The translations under genes and the position numbers were made by a program. A stretch of DNA of 64,000 nucleotides, from assembly GCF_001468065.1 (NCBI RefSeq), contig NZ_LNYZ01000027.1, forward strand, positions 25,851-89,850, given 5' to 3'. Positions 1-8,743 of the stretch are shown here, in pieces (the first letter of the stretch is position 1; each line of letters begins with the position of its first letter). The stretch is from Legionella steigerwaltii. Lineage in GTDB: Bacteria; Pseudomonadota; Gammaproteobacteria; Legionellales; Legionellaceae. Below the pieces are notes generated by a model. That model was not told the DNA's origin, did not search any database, and saw only the letters and a program-made list of their open reading frames with translations.

Positions 1-499
1 ATCTACAACAGTTCCAAGTCAAGGACCAAGGACATTTGCGGCGAAACAAAATGGCCAGCAGGTAGTAACTCAAGCGACAACACGAACAGTTACACCGCAT
101 GTTCCTCAGGCAGTGTCTACAACAGTTCCAAGTCAAGGACCAAGGACATTTGCGGCGAAACAAAATGGTCAGCAGATAGTCCCCCCAGCGACAACAAGAA
201 CAGTTGCACCACATGTTCCTCAGGCAGTGCCTAGAACAGTTCCTAATCAAGTGCCACGGATATTTGCGACGAAACAAAATGGTCCGCAGGTAGTACCTCA
301 AGCGCCAACAAGAACAGTTACACCGCATGTTCCTCAGGCAGTGTCTACAACAGTTCCAAGTCAAGGACCAAGAATGTTCCCTGTAGCACAAAGTGGACCG
401 CAACACGTGACAGCTGACCCTCAAAAGGAACGTCGTAAATCGAAATGCAATCCTATTTCAATTCCTGGAAATAGTTCCGGAAGCTGTTCGATTTCGTAA
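1..499 (+). CDS. C-terminal part of a 38-residue tandem-repeat protein (5' end outside window)
   Basis: The reading frame is open from base 2 to the TAA at 497-499, so the gene starts upstream of the window. The visible 165 or so residues hold three near-identical 38-residue (114-bp) units starting at bases 2, 116 and 230, plus a partial fourth at 344. The units are rich in Pro, Thr, Val and Gln and share the cores VPSQGPR, KQNGPQ and TPHVPQAV. A short basic-then-serine-rich tail ending SCSIS follows. There is no membrane segment and no recognisable catalytic domain. The function is unknown; a surface, secreted or translocated repeat protein is possible. Unit number probably varies between strains because the DNA copies are nearly identical. 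Confidence 0.8.
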   Translation, partial: STTVPSQGPRTFAAKQNGQQVVTQATTRTVTPHVPQAVSTTVPSQGPRTFAAKQNGQQIVPPATTRTVAPHVPQAVPRTVPNQVPRIFATKQNGPQVVPQAPTRTVTPHVPQAVSTTVPSQGPRMFPVAQSGPQHVTADPQKERRKSKCNPISIPGNSSGSCSIS

Positions 500-514
500 A
501 TCATCCAAAGCTAA

Positions 515-544
515 TGCCAATCGTACATGCCGGTACGATTGGCA
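515..544. terminator. 12-bp perfect inverted repeat after the repeat-protein gene
   Basis: The arms at 515-526 (TGCCAATCGTAC) and 533-544 are exact reverse complements around a 6-base loop, 15 bases after the stop codon. The position suits a transcription terminator, but no U-tract follows, so a Rho-assisted or mRNA-protecting hairpin is equally possible. Confidence 0.45.
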
Positions 545-641
545 AATTGATACAGACTCTAGTGAATTCCTGCCTATGTAAGTTATTATTTATTTTCAAA
601 GAGAAGGATTAGCCTTCGAGCTAGAGTAGGAGCTCATTGTC

Positions 642-1007
642 ATGAAACGCCTGAATTTTTCATTGCTGTTGGCTTTAGCCAGTTCTGGTGCATTATATGC
701 TGCGCAAAAAACGGTTGTTTGTCACATGCAAGGAATGGAAAATGCTATTTCCTTTGTAGTGCCGAATAAAATCGGGGATTTACCTAAAATTGATTTTGAT
801 TATCCAGTCGATGTGACGCGATTTAGTATGCGAACAGGAAACTTATTGCTCGTAGCCATGGATCATGATGAAAAAGATCGCCCAAGGATTTTCATTTCAG
901 CGCAATTAAACAAACAAGCTCAAACCTATGCTGGGCAATTTATGACGGATTTTGGTGGTAATGAATTGCAACTTGATAACGGTCCGGTTTCTTGTGCATT
1001 AAAATAG
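642..1007 (+). CDS. small secreted hypothetical protein
   Basis: A 121-residue protein with a clear Sec signal peptide: MKR, a hydrophobic stretch of about 15 residues, then a cleavage-like ALYAAQ. The mature part is about 100 residues with two Cys that could form a disulfide (near positions 27 and 118), which suits the periplasm. The start is supported by AGGAG a few bases upstream. No known domain was recognised. It stands alone between a hairpin and a family A repeat. Confidence 0.75.
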   Translation: MKRLNFSLLLALASSGALYAAQKTVVCHMQGMENAISFVVPNKIGDLPKIDFDYPVDVTRFSMRTGNLLLVAMDHDEKDRPRIFISAQLNKQAQTYAGQFMTDFGGNELQLDNGPVSCALK

Positions 1008-1061
1008 GATAAGTATCCCAAATGCAATCTTTTAACGAAAATTTAGGTTGCTTGTGATCAC

Positions 1062-1125
1062 TGTAGCCTGGGTGCAGGTCTGAAGGACCGTAACCCGGGT
1101 TTCACATTGTTTCACCCAGGCTACA
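1062..1125. repeat. family A palindromic repeat, copy 1
   Basis: A 64-bp element with perfect 13-bp ends, TGTAGCCTGGGTG and its complement, and an inner CCGTAACCCGGGT core. It lies between the secreted protein gene and the 3' end of the hydrolase gene. It is one of seven related copies in this window. Confidence 0.85.
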
Positions 1126-1174
1126 TATACCCTGCTTAATCTCAGAATTTGCAGAAAATATGGATCGGATCCCA

Positions 1175-2362
1175 TTATTCAGAATGAGATCGTTTAAAGA
1201 ATTTGAGCATTTCATAAAAAACGAAGGGTGCAGCATCCCGATGGTCGAGTGTGTCACTGACTGATTGGATAAAGACAGCACTGCTGTATTTTGTAAATTG
1301 ATCATAAGCGAGTTCTGCACCACGATAAGGAACATCTTTATCACCTTTAGTGCCAACGAGCAGCAAAGGTGCTGTGGGTGAAAAATCATAATGATTGAAA
1401 TAGTTCTTAAGCTCCTCTGAATTGCCATCTGTATGATCTAAGATGGCATTGAAGAATTCATATTGAAAAATTAATGCTGGATTTTGAGGTAGCGCCTTAA
1501 GTATTTCTTTAGAGGAATGAAATCCATCGAATACTTCTGGAACAATGGCATTATAGGGACTAACAAAAATCTGATTTAAATCAGTCCAATAGTTTTTATA
1601 AGTTTGTAGGGAATAGAAAAAATACGCTAAATAGGCAGTTGCTCTTGGTCCAGGCTCAAGCATGACAAACTTCATGGTTTCATCCCAGTCATAAGGTGCG
1701 GAACCTAATGCAACCGCAGTAACTGGTATGTTTGGATACTGTTTGACAAGTAATTCAAACATCACTAGAGAAGAAAACCCACCCTCTGAGTAACCACCGA
1801 TATAAAGCTTATCATTTACTTTAATATGGATTATTTTGGCGAGCTCTTTGGCAGCTAAAAGCATATTCACACTGCTGCTGGCAAGCGTTTCATGTTGTAC
1901 GTAAGGATGCAGAATTAACTCGCTGTCTCCGAAGCCAAGGTAATCCGGCATAACAGTAAGATAACCACCATGACTAGCAAACAAAGCAGGATAAATCGCA
2001 TCGCCTTCGTTCATTCTGGAAGGAGCATCTTCATGGTTAAATCGGGTTCCATGTTGATAACTTACAATTCCCTTATCACCTGGTACTGAGGGTACAGCTA
2101 CGAGACCAGAAGCAATAGTCATATGTCCATCAGGTGCAGGGGTTTTATAGACAATTTTATAAAGTGTTACATCGTAATTTGCTGTAAGCACATCAAGTGG
2201 AGGCATTTTTTTTAATGATATTTGTGCCACTTCTTTAGGAAATGTCCCAAGATCAGTATAACTAACTAGGATTTCCTGATGGCTTTTTTGTGATTGGCTA
2301 TACGCATTAATACTTAAAAAGAAATAGAAAAAAAAGAATATTATTTTTTTAAAATGGACCAT
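1175..2362 (-). CDS. secreted alpha/beta hydrolase (lipase/esterase-like)
   Basis: A 395-residue protein with an N-terminal signal peptide (Phe-rich hydrophobic stretch at residues 5-18, then INAYSQ). It has the alpha/beta-hydrolase layout: an oxyanion-region motif SYQHGTRF near 101, the nucleophile elbow GGYSEGG with Ser192, an acidic residue in GTKGDKD near 341-343, and a His in LDHRD near 374. The overall pattern resembles secretory lipase or acyl-hydrolase families more than peptidases. The likely role is an exported esterase or lipase acting in the periplasm or outside the cell; the substrate cannot be read from sequence. The gene is monocistronic and converges on the preceding small gene. 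Confidence 0.8.
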   Translation of the reverse strand: MVHFKKIIFFFFYFFLSINAYSQSQKSHQEILVSYTDLGTFPKEVAQISLKKMPPLDVLTANYDVTLYKIVYKTPAPDGHMTIASGLVAVPSVPGDKGIVSYQHGTRFNHEDAPSRMNEGDAIYPALFASHGGYLTVMPDYLGFGDSELILHPYVQHETLASSSVNMLLAAKELAKIIHIKVNDKLYIGGYSEGGFSSLVMFELLVKQYPNIPVTAVALGSAPYDWDETMKFVMLEPGPRATAYLAYFFYSLQTYKNYWTDLNQIFVSPYNAIVPEVFDGFHSSKEILKALPQNPALIFQYEFFNAILDHTDGNSEELKNYFNHYDFSPTAPLLLVGTKGDKDVPYRGAELAYDQFTKYSSAVFIQSVSDTLDHRDAAPFVFYEMLKFFKRSHSE

Positions 2363-2605
2363 AGCAATCTTATTTTCTTTGAAGTATTTGATGGTTCAGC
2401 TTATTTAAGTTTTAGTTAAATATCAAGGAATAGAATAGATCAAATACCTCGCAAGGATTTCATTTCAGTTCTTTATTCTTCTCTATGAAGCCAAAGGTTT
2501 TATCTTATAAGAGCTAATGTAAACCTGTAGACAACCAATAAGATTCTGTTAATCTATAGCCGCAGAGGATTTCTGATTTAATTTAATCTGTTAAATGGAG
2601 TGAAC

Positions 2606-3733
2606 GTGATAATTTTAAAACAAAAAAGGAAGTTTTTTTTCAGCTTATTTCTTGTGAATAGTACCTTGGCTTTTTCTGGCGTTATGGGGGGTGGTCAAGA
2701 CCTTACTCATGGCTTTTTCGTTACTGGGGCTCCAATCTATGGCTCTTTAAGTGATGAAGGAATTAATAAAACTTTATTTGCCGATACCTTTGATGCTAAT
2801 GGTGCAATTGAGGGACACCAAATAAGCCTTGATTCACGTTGGGGTTTTTTAGTAGGTGTAGGTTATAAATTTAGTCCAGACAATGATATCACCTTGACGT
2901 ATACCAATTTAAAAAGTAAAGGTTTTAGCGATATCGATAATACTGGTCCTGATGGGGTATTGTCTAATCGATTAAGTCAAATCGTACAAAATGAAACAAA
3001 TTTCGTTGCAAATAATCCTGTAACTAGTATATCGTTTGATGGGCAGCAAATGCTCGATGCGAGCGCATCTGTTAGTTCTCATTATGATTTTCAAACGGTT
3101 GAGTTACTCACCCATCATTATTTCCAAAACTCATTTTTAAATAATGTTCGATTCTCACGTTTTTATGGAATAAAGGCTACTGAGTTTAAAAAAGGATTTT
3201 CTGCTGAGTATGCTGGTTCATGGGCATTATTCGATACGGATGTATTTCCACCTACTACAGTTCTAGTCCCATTAGAGGACGAAATTGATTACGCTGCAAA
3301 ATATTTCGGAATTGGTCCCCAAATTGGTATGGGTGCAACTTGGAGTCTAAATCGTTATATTAGTATACTTGGTGATGTATCTGCGTCTGTTTTAGGTGGT
3401 TCATATAGTTCTAGCTGGGATGAGGATTTAAATACTGCAAGAGCCATTCCTAATGTTCCAGTTATCCCAACCAATGGTCATTATAGTTACGATCAATCTA
3501 CGCCAACAACTCTTTGGACTTCTATTGTAGTAGGCTCGAATTTAGCAGTTGCGGCACAGATTCCTTTCAAGAATGGCAGCAGTTTTGGCATTCAAGGTGG
3601 TATTAATACAGAGCAATATTGGTCACAGGTTAACGCCGATTCAATACGTAGCAGTATCACTAAAAATAATGTCTATTTTGCTCAAAGATTTGCTGTTCGT
3701 GATGTGTTTATTAAGTTAAGTTACATGAGTTAA
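2606..3733 (+). CDS. Legionella-type major outer membrane protein (MOMP-like porin)
   Basis: About 375 residues with a Sec signal peptide (KQKRKFFFSLFLVNSTLAFSG) followed by GVMGGGQDL. The rest is a beta-barrel pattern of alternating aromatic and polar strands with many Gly, Asn and Ser turns. The composition and the N-terminal GxM motif match the Legionella outer membrane protein family, which is nearly genus-restricted. Two in-frame GTG codons exist at 2600 and 2606. GGAG at 2597-2600 is well spaced only for 2606, so that start is preferred. The role is a porin or adhesin-like surface protein in the outer membrane. A hairpin follows the gene. Confidence 0.82.
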   Translation: MIILKQKRKFFFSLFLVNSTLAFSGVMGGGQDLTHGFFVTGAPIYGSLSDEGINKTLFADTFDANGAIEGHQISLDSRWGFLVGVGYKFSPDNDITLTYTNLKSKGFSDIDNTGPDGVLSNRLSQIVQNETNFVANNPVTSISFDGQQMLDASASVSSHYDFQTVELLTHHYFQNSFLNNVRFSRFYGIKATEFKKGFSAEYAGSWALFDTDVFPPTTVLVPLEDEIDYAAKYFGIGPQIGMGATWSLNRYISILGDVSASVLGGSYSSSWDEDLNTARAIPNVPVIPTNGHYSYDQSTPTTLWTSIVVGSNLAVAAQIPFKNGSSFGIQGGINTEQYWSQVNADSIRSSITKNNVYFAQRFAVRDVFIKLSYMS

Positions 3734-3775
3734 TCTAAAAACGTGATACCCAGAAGTTCGTTTTTTAGATTTAAA

Positions 3776-3828
3776 AAGCTTTTTAAGGTGCATTATGTTT
3801 GAATATTTAATGTACCTTTTAAAAGCTT
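3776..3828 (+). terminator. hairpin between the porin gene and lpxA
   Basis: An imperfect inverted repeat of about 20 bp (AAGCTTTTTAAGGTGCATTA against a near-complement ending AAAAGCTT) surrounds a 12-base loop. It lies between the porin stop and the lpxA ribosome site, and probably ends porin transcription. Confidence 0.5.
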
Positions 3829-3861
3829 CGTGGTTTTCGGATTTAAGTTGTGGAGGTAAAA

Positions 3862-4686
3862 ATGCTAGTGAGTCAATTAGATCATTTAGCAAGTAATGTT
3901 ATTCCTACCCCGAATCAAATTCATCCAACTGCATTGATTGCTCCTGGTGCTAAAATAGGCTCTAATGTCACAATAGGCCCTTATTCTATTATTGGTGAAA
4001 ATGTAAAGATTGCTCAAGGAACATCAATCGCATCTCATGTAACCATAGAGGGTTGGACAGAAATTGGAGAATGTAATCAGATAGGATCTGGGGCAATTAT
4101 TGGAGGCATCCCTCAGGACCTCAAATTTAACGGTGAGATCAGCAAGGTACTCATTGGCAATGATAATATTATTCGAGAGTACGTTACTATAAATCGTGGA
4201 ACAAGAGGAGGGGGCGGTAAGACCTGCATTGGTAATAATAATGTTCTTATGACTTCGGCCCATGTAGCCCATGATGTACTTATTGGAAATCACAATATCA
4301 TTTCAAACGCAGTTGCTATCGGTGGGCATGTGGTCATTGAAGATTGGGTAACTGTGGGTGCGCTTTGTGGTTTACATCAATTTATTAAGCTGGGTCGCAT
4401 GTCTATGATAGGAGCCCTTAGCTTAATCACGAAAGATGTTTGTCCTTATGCTTTGGTTTCAGGAAATCCGGCGAAATTATATGGTATTAATGTAGAACGT
4501 TTGCGTCGAAGAGGATATTCACCTGAAGCAAAAAGTTGCATTAAGCGCGCTTATAAAATTTTATTTAATAAGGGATTAAGTATTGCAGAGGCAATGGTAC
4601 AAGTACAATCCGAATTTGCAGATAATATTGATATCCACCACATAATACAATTTCTTAAAGGTTCAACTCGTGGATTGTATCGTTAA
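3862..4686 (+). CDS. lpxA: acyl-ACP--UDP-N-acetylglucosamine O-acyltransferase
   Basis: LpxA catalyses the first lipid A step, moving a 3-hydroxyacyl chain from ACP to UDP-GlcNAc in the cytoplasm. The 274-residue protein is built of hexapeptide repeats (left-handed beta helix, residues about 20-200) and a helical C-terminal domain. The SAHVAHD motif places His137 at the catalytic His125 of the E. coli enzyme. The ATG at 3862 is chosen because GGAGG lies 6 bases upstream; an in-frame GTG at 3850 overlaps that site. It heads an lpxA-lpxD pair with a 27-bp gap. fabZ, usually next to lpxA, is absent, suggesting a secondary lpx locus. Confidence 0.93.
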   Translation: MLVSQLDHLASNVIPTPNQIHPTALIAPGAKIGSNVTIGPYSIIGENVKIAQGTSIASHVTIEGWTEIGECNQIGSGAIIGGIPQDLKFNGEISKVLIGNDNIIREYVTINRGTRGGGGKTCIGNNNVLMTSAHVAHDVLIGNHNIISNAVAIGGHVVIEDWVTVGALCGLHQFIKLGRMSMIGALSLITKDVCPYALVSGNPAKLYGINVERLRRRGYSPEAKSCIKRAYKILFNKGLSIAEAMVQVQSEFADNIDIHHIIQFLKGSTRGLYR

Positions 4687-4713
4687 GATTCACTAATTAA
4701 AGGTATCTACATT

Positions 4714-5748
4714 GTGTCGTTTCGTTTTTCAACTCCCAAAGGCCCTTTTAGGTTGGCTTATTTAGCTGAGTGTTCTGGCGCATCACTTCATCATCATGAT
4801 AGTGCGACATATAATGTTTCAGATGTTGCCCCCCTTGCGAATGCTGAAGAAAATCATCTTTCTATGTTGCATGATAAAAAATACATAAAAGCGTTAAAAA
4901 CCTCTCAAGCAGGAGCATGCATTATTTCACCACATTATGTCCACCATGCCCCCAAACACATGCATTTATTGGTTCATCCTAATCCCTATAAAGCTTATGC
5001 ACTCATTGCACAGGTTTTTTACCCAACTGATTCGATTAAAAGTTTTATTGCTCCCTCCGCTTTTATTGCTGCAAGTGCTGTCCTTGGTGCAGAGTGTTAT
5101 ATCGCTCATGGTGCTTATATTGGTGAGCATGTTCGCATAGGTGCCCGTTGTAAAATTGGCGTCAATACTTTTATTGGTGATGGAGTAGTCATAGGTGACG
5201 ATTGTTGCATTGAAAATAATGTTAGTATTAGCCATACCGTGATGGGAAATAAAGTATTGATTTATCCAGGAGCTCGTATTGGCCAAGATGGTTTTGGTTT
5301 TGCTGGTGATGCGCAAGGATATTATAAAATACCACAAGCTGGCGGGGTTGTTATAGGAAATAATGTCGAAATTGGTGCTAATACGTGCATTGATAGAGGT
5401 TCTATGGAGAACACCGAAATTGGTGATTGGTGTCGTTTGGATAATTTGGTGCAAATTGGCCATAACGTAAAAATAGGCAAGGGATCCATTCTTTGTGGGC
5501 AAGTTGGCATTGCAGGCAGCAGTAAATTAGGTGAATACGTTACTTTAGCGGGTAAAGTAGGAGTAATTGGCCATCTTACAATTGGTGATCGTGCAACAGT
5601 TTTAGCAGGTTCTAACGTACTTCAAGATGTTGACACAGGCGCGCGCGTGGGAGGATATCCTGCTCTTCCCGACCGTGAATGGCACAGACAAACCTACTTT
5701 TTAAAAAAAAGAATTAAGAACGAGAAGACTCCAGAAGTTGATAAATAG
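4714..5748 (+). CDS. lpxD: UDP-3-O-(3-hydroxyacyl)glucosamine N-acyltransferase
   Basis: LpxD adds the second, amide-linked hydroxyacyl chain in lipid A synthesis. The 344-residue protein has the typical N-terminal uridine-binding domain (about 1-100), then a hexapeptide-repeat beta helix (about 110-310) and a short helix. His250 in QIGHNVKIG matches the catalytic His239 of E. coli LpxD. The start is GTG at 4714. It follows lpxA and its last 35 bases overlap the convergent lpxB 3' end. The N-terminal domain differs somewhat from the usual form, consistent with a paralogue with its own acyl preference. Confidence 0.92.
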   Translation: MSFRFSTPKGPFRLAYLAECSGASLHHHDSATYNVSDVAPLANAEENHLSMLHDKKYIKALKTSQAGACIISPHYVHHAPKHMHLLVHPNPYKAYALIAQVFYPTDSIKSFIAPSAFIAASAVLGAECYIAHGAYIGEHVRIGARCKIGVNTFIGDGVVIGDDCCIENNVSISHTVMGNKVLIYPGARIGQDGFGFAGDAQGYYKIPQAGGVVIGNNVEIGANTCIDRGSMENTEIGDWCRLDNLVQIGHNVKIGKGSILCGQVGIAGSSKLGEYVTLAGKVGVIGHLTIGDRATVLAGSNVLQDVDTGARVGGYPALPDREWHRQTYFLKKRIKNEKTPEVDK

Positions 5749-6874
5749 CTAAGGCGGCGTTTTCATTTGCTTTTTGTCTTAAGCAGTGGTGTATCGATGT
5801 AAAATGCTTTTTTAGTTCCTCGGCATCTGGAGCGTTTAACAGCTGTACTACTTTTTGTGCAATCGGCTTGGCTGATGCTTCTGATTGGATAAACTCAGGA
5901 ATTAATTTTTGGTTTGCTAAAATATTAGGTAACGAGATAAAGGGTATTTTAACCTGGGGGGCGATGATGGCGTGATTCAAAGCACTCCATTTAAATGCAA
6001 CAACCATGGGACGCTTTAATAACATTGCCTCCAATGTAGCCGTTCCTGATTTGACCAAGGCAAAATTTGAAGCAAGCATGGCTTCACGAGATTGTCCATC
6101 CAGTATCTTAAGTTTTAAATCATAACCCTTATTCTTTACTTGTTGTAAAAAAAGAGCTTTTAGATTGGCATTGGCTGTTGGCACAATAAACTGAAGTTCA
6201 GGCATCTGAGCCGTGAGCTCATGCATGACGTCAAGAAACAAAGGCCCCATGTATTTTATTTCACTGGCCCTACTTCCTGGCAGGACACTAATTATTTTAT
6301 CTTGAGATGAAAAACCAAATTGCTTTCTGATGGGTTCTGCATCAATATCTAGCTCAATGTGATCAGCAAGAGGATGACCGATGTAGCGTACTGGGACATC
6401 GAATTTCTTATATAAAGCTTCTTCAAAAGGAAATAAAGTAAGAATTAAATCAACGGCTTCCTTGATGTAAAAAACTCTTTTTTGCCGCCAGGCCCAGATT
6501 TTGGGACTGACTAAATGTACTGTTTTAATCCCCAGTTTTTTTAAACGCAATTCCAGCGATAAATTAAAATAAGGATAATCAATGCCAATAAAAACATCCG
6601 GTGGATTTTTCTGCCATTCTTTATAGAGCGTTTTCCGGATTTTAAATAATTTGGGGTAATGAAGTAGGGTATCACTAATCCCCATAACAGAAAGGCGTTG
6701 CATAGTGATCATGGAGTTAAAACCTTCCCGTATCATCTCAGGACCACCGATCCCCATCCATTCAATATGTGGCAGGTATTTTTTTAACTCCCGTATTAAT
6801 CCTGCGCCTAATAAGTCTCCGGAAGCTTCTCCGGCAACGATTGCAATCCGAGTTGGGATTTTGAGTGTATCCAT
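5714..6874 (-). CDS. lpxB: lipid-A-disaccharide synthase
   Basis: LpxB joins UDP-diacylglucosamine to lipid X, giving the disaccharide backbone of lipid A. It is a GT-B glycosyltransferase (family 19) acting at the inner membrane face. The 386 residues carry the family signatures: [15 protein letters not shown] near the N-terminus, [31 protein letters not shown], and the donor-site motif [17 protein letters not shown]. The length is normal. It is transcribed against lpxD with a 35-bp tail overlap, which is unusual since lpx genes are normally co-directional. Confidence 0.94.
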   Translation of the reverse strand: MDTLKIPTRIAIVAGEASGDLLGAGLIRELKKYLPHIEWMGIGGPEMIREGFNSMITMQRLSVMGISDTLLHYPKLFKIRKTLYKEWQKNPPDVFIGIDYPYFNLSLELRLKKLGIKTVHLVSPKIWAWRQKRVFYIKEAVDLILTLFPFEEALYKKFDVPVRYIGHPLADHIELDIDAEPIRKQFGFSSQDKIISVLPGSRASEIKYMGPLFLDVMHELTAQMPELQFIVPTANANLKALFLQQVKNKGYDLKLKILDGQSREAMLASNFALVKSGTATLEAMLLKRPMVVAFKWSALNHAIIAPQVKIPFISLPNILANQKLIPEFIQSEASAKPIAQKVVQLLNAPDAEELKKHFTSIHHCLRQKANENAALAIYQLLESSRS

Positions 6875-7021
6875 AATGATTCAATGCGATAGATTTTTAA
6901 TGGGTTGATATTACTGAACAGGGATCTAAAAGCCAAATACTATTTTACTTTCTAAACTACCGCAGGTAGACTGCGTGAGCAAATTTTCTGCTTGTTTCAA
7001 TCTACCGATTTAGGATGCTAT

Positions 7022-7858
7022 ATGCTCGAGTTGAAACGCAATTTTAATATGCTTCCAGTGAATTGGGTGGGATGGATTGTTTACTTCCTAATGCCTGCGA
7101 AGTACAGCATGGCTCAAAAAAATATTGAGCGGGTATTCCACGGCCTCCTTTCCGCATATGAGAAGAAACGTATTACTATTGCCTATTACTCACACATGTT
7201 TCTTTGCTTCAAAGAACTTTTTTTAATGAACTTCCTCAGTAAAAAAAATTTGGAGAAAAGGGTTAAACTTGTTGGAGTCGAACATCTATATAAGGCCCTC
7301 AAAAAAGAAAATGGCGTGCTTATTTTAACGGGACATTTGGGTAATTGGGAATTTGCTCCTCTTTTCTCTTTGAATCAGGTTGAAAAAGGAACACATTATT
7401 TCTATTGTGTTCGTAAATCATTGCGACTCCGTTTTTTAAATTCTATTTTTTGGGGCCGTTTTGAAAAAGCGGGCTTTAAAATAATTAACAAAAATAATGC
7501 TCTTGCTGAGACCCGTCTTGCATTAAGAACTAAAAATGTTGTTTTTTTCCCTTTTGATTTAAGACCACCGTGTCATAGTAAGTCCAGTTTAAGAACCAGT
7601 TTCTTGGGACAATCAAGTAAAACCTATGGAAGCCTAGCTTATCTAACCCATCGTCTGAATTGTCCTGTATTGTCTGTTAGTTTTTATAGACTAAACAAAA
7701 AACAACACATTATCGAATTTTACCCTGAAATTCCCAGTGATGCTTCTAAAGACAAAAAACAAGCCTATCTGGAAAATACGGAAAAATATAATAAAAGACT
7801 GGAGGAAATGCTGCTTGCATATCCTGAGCAGTGGCTTTGGTCGTATAAGCGGTGGTGA
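7022..7858 (+). CDS. LpxL/HtrB-family lysophospholipid acyltransferase, copy 1
   Basis: About 278 residues of the lauroyl/myristoyl acyltransferase family that adds secondary acyl chains to lipid A (or ornithine lipid) at the inner membrane. The catalytic HX4E motif is HLGNWE with His105 and Glu110. The YPEQWLWSYKRW C-terminal signature is present. A TTG at 6992 is in frame, but ATG 7022 is preceded by TAGGA at a suitable distance. The N-terminal half keeps a hydrophobic segment (VGWIVYFLMPA). It forms a tandem pair with the next gene 17 bases downstream. Confidence 0.85.
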   Translation: MLELKRNFNMLPVNWVGWIVYFLMPAKYSMAQKNIERVFHGLLSAYEKKRITIAYYSHMFLCFKELFLMNFLSKKNLEKRVKLVGVEHLYKALKKENGVLILTGHLGNWEFAPLFSLNQVEKGTHYFYCVRKSLRLRFLNSIFWGRFEKAGFKIINKNNALAETRLALRTKNVVFFPFDLRPPCHSKSSLRTSFLGQSSKTYGSLAYLTHRLNCPVLSVSFYRLNKKQHIIEFYPEIPSDASKDKKQAYLENTEKYNKRLEEMLLAYPEQWLWSYKRW

Positions 7859-7875
7859 TGTCGTAGGAGATGTAG

Positions 7876-8694
7876 TTGAGAAGTAAGTGTCGCATTAGTA
7901 TTTCAGGGTTTCTATTTTATCATTTATTACCGATACGTCGAAAAATCGTACTGGAAAATATCGATCGAGTTTTTAAGAATCAGCTTTCTTCAAAAGAGAA
8001 AAAGCATTTGGCTTGGGCGTTCTATTCGCATGTGGCTTCTACTATAAAAGAGTTAATCTTTATGGATTGGTATGCACGCTTTGATAATTGCGTGGAAATT
8101 AAAGGGATTGAGCATCTTTTGGAAGCAAAAAAACAAGGGCAAGGATGTTTTCTTCTTATGGGACATTTAGGGAATTGGGAGTTAACTATTTCACTGGTAC
8201 TTTCTCAATTGAAATCTTTAATAGGTCCTATTTGGATAATTAGGAAGGCTATTCGAATACAGTGGCTTGAACGACTTATTTTTAACCGTAATCTTCGTTA
8301 TGGTGCACAACGAATTGATAAAACTGGAGCCCCGCTAAAAATAATCAAGGCACTAAAAAATAAAGAAACGATTTTATTTGCCATGGATCAGCATGCTGAA
8401 CTTAAAAATAAAGAAGGTATTGCCGTAAATTTCTTTCATGCTAAGGCAGGAACGTTCCGAAGTTTGGCTCTTTTTGCAGGTAAATATCAAGTTCCGGTGG
8501 TTCCTCTTGCGTGCTATCGCCAAGCCGATGGGAAACATGTGCTGGAGTTTTATCCCGCTATGTCATGGGAGCTTCACCCGAATGAAGAACAAGCAATCTA
8601 CAATAATACCTTACGCTATAACCAAAAATTAGAACAATTAATTCTCGAACATCCTGAACAATGGTGGTGGGTTCATCGTAGGTGGAAACTGTGA
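7876..8694 (+). CDS. LpxL/HtrB-family lysophospholipid acyltransferase, copy 2
   Basis: A 272-residue paralogue of the preceding gene. HX4E is HLGNWE with His97 and Glu102, and the family tail HPEQWWWVHRRWK is present. It starts at TTG 7876, directly after an in-frame stop and 6 bases past AGGAG. It is shorter at the N-terminus than usual, and the hydrophobic anchor common in LpxL proteins is largely missing. It probably acts on the same pathway as its neighbour, with a different chain or position. The acceptor cannot be told from sequence. Confidence 0.82.
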   Translation: MRSKCRISISGFLFYHLLPIRRKIVLENIDRVFKNQLSSKEKKHLAWAFYSHVASTIKELIFMDWYARFDNCVEIKGIEHLLEAKKQGQGCFLLMGHLGNWELTISLVLSQLKSLIGPIWIIRKAIRIQWLERLIFNRNLRYGAQRIDKTGAPLKIIKALKNKETILFAMDQHAELKNKEGIAVNFFHAKAGTFRSLALFAGKYQVPVVPLACYRQADGKHVLEFYPAMSWELHPNEEQAIYNNTLRYNQKLEQLILEHPEQWWWVHRRWKL

Positions 8695-8743
8695 GTATTG
8701 AAATTGCAAGCTCTTTACCGATTAGTTTTAATAAGATGAAAAA

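Noticed and set aside
2-400. CRISPR array suggested by regular repeats
   Set aside because: The 114-bp units are contiguous, stay in one reading frame and have no spacers; it is a protein-coding tandem repeat.
4966-5502. A 178-residue minus-strand frame within lpxD
   Set aside because: It lies wholly opposite a well-supported lpxD; hexapeptide codon bias often creates long antisense frames.
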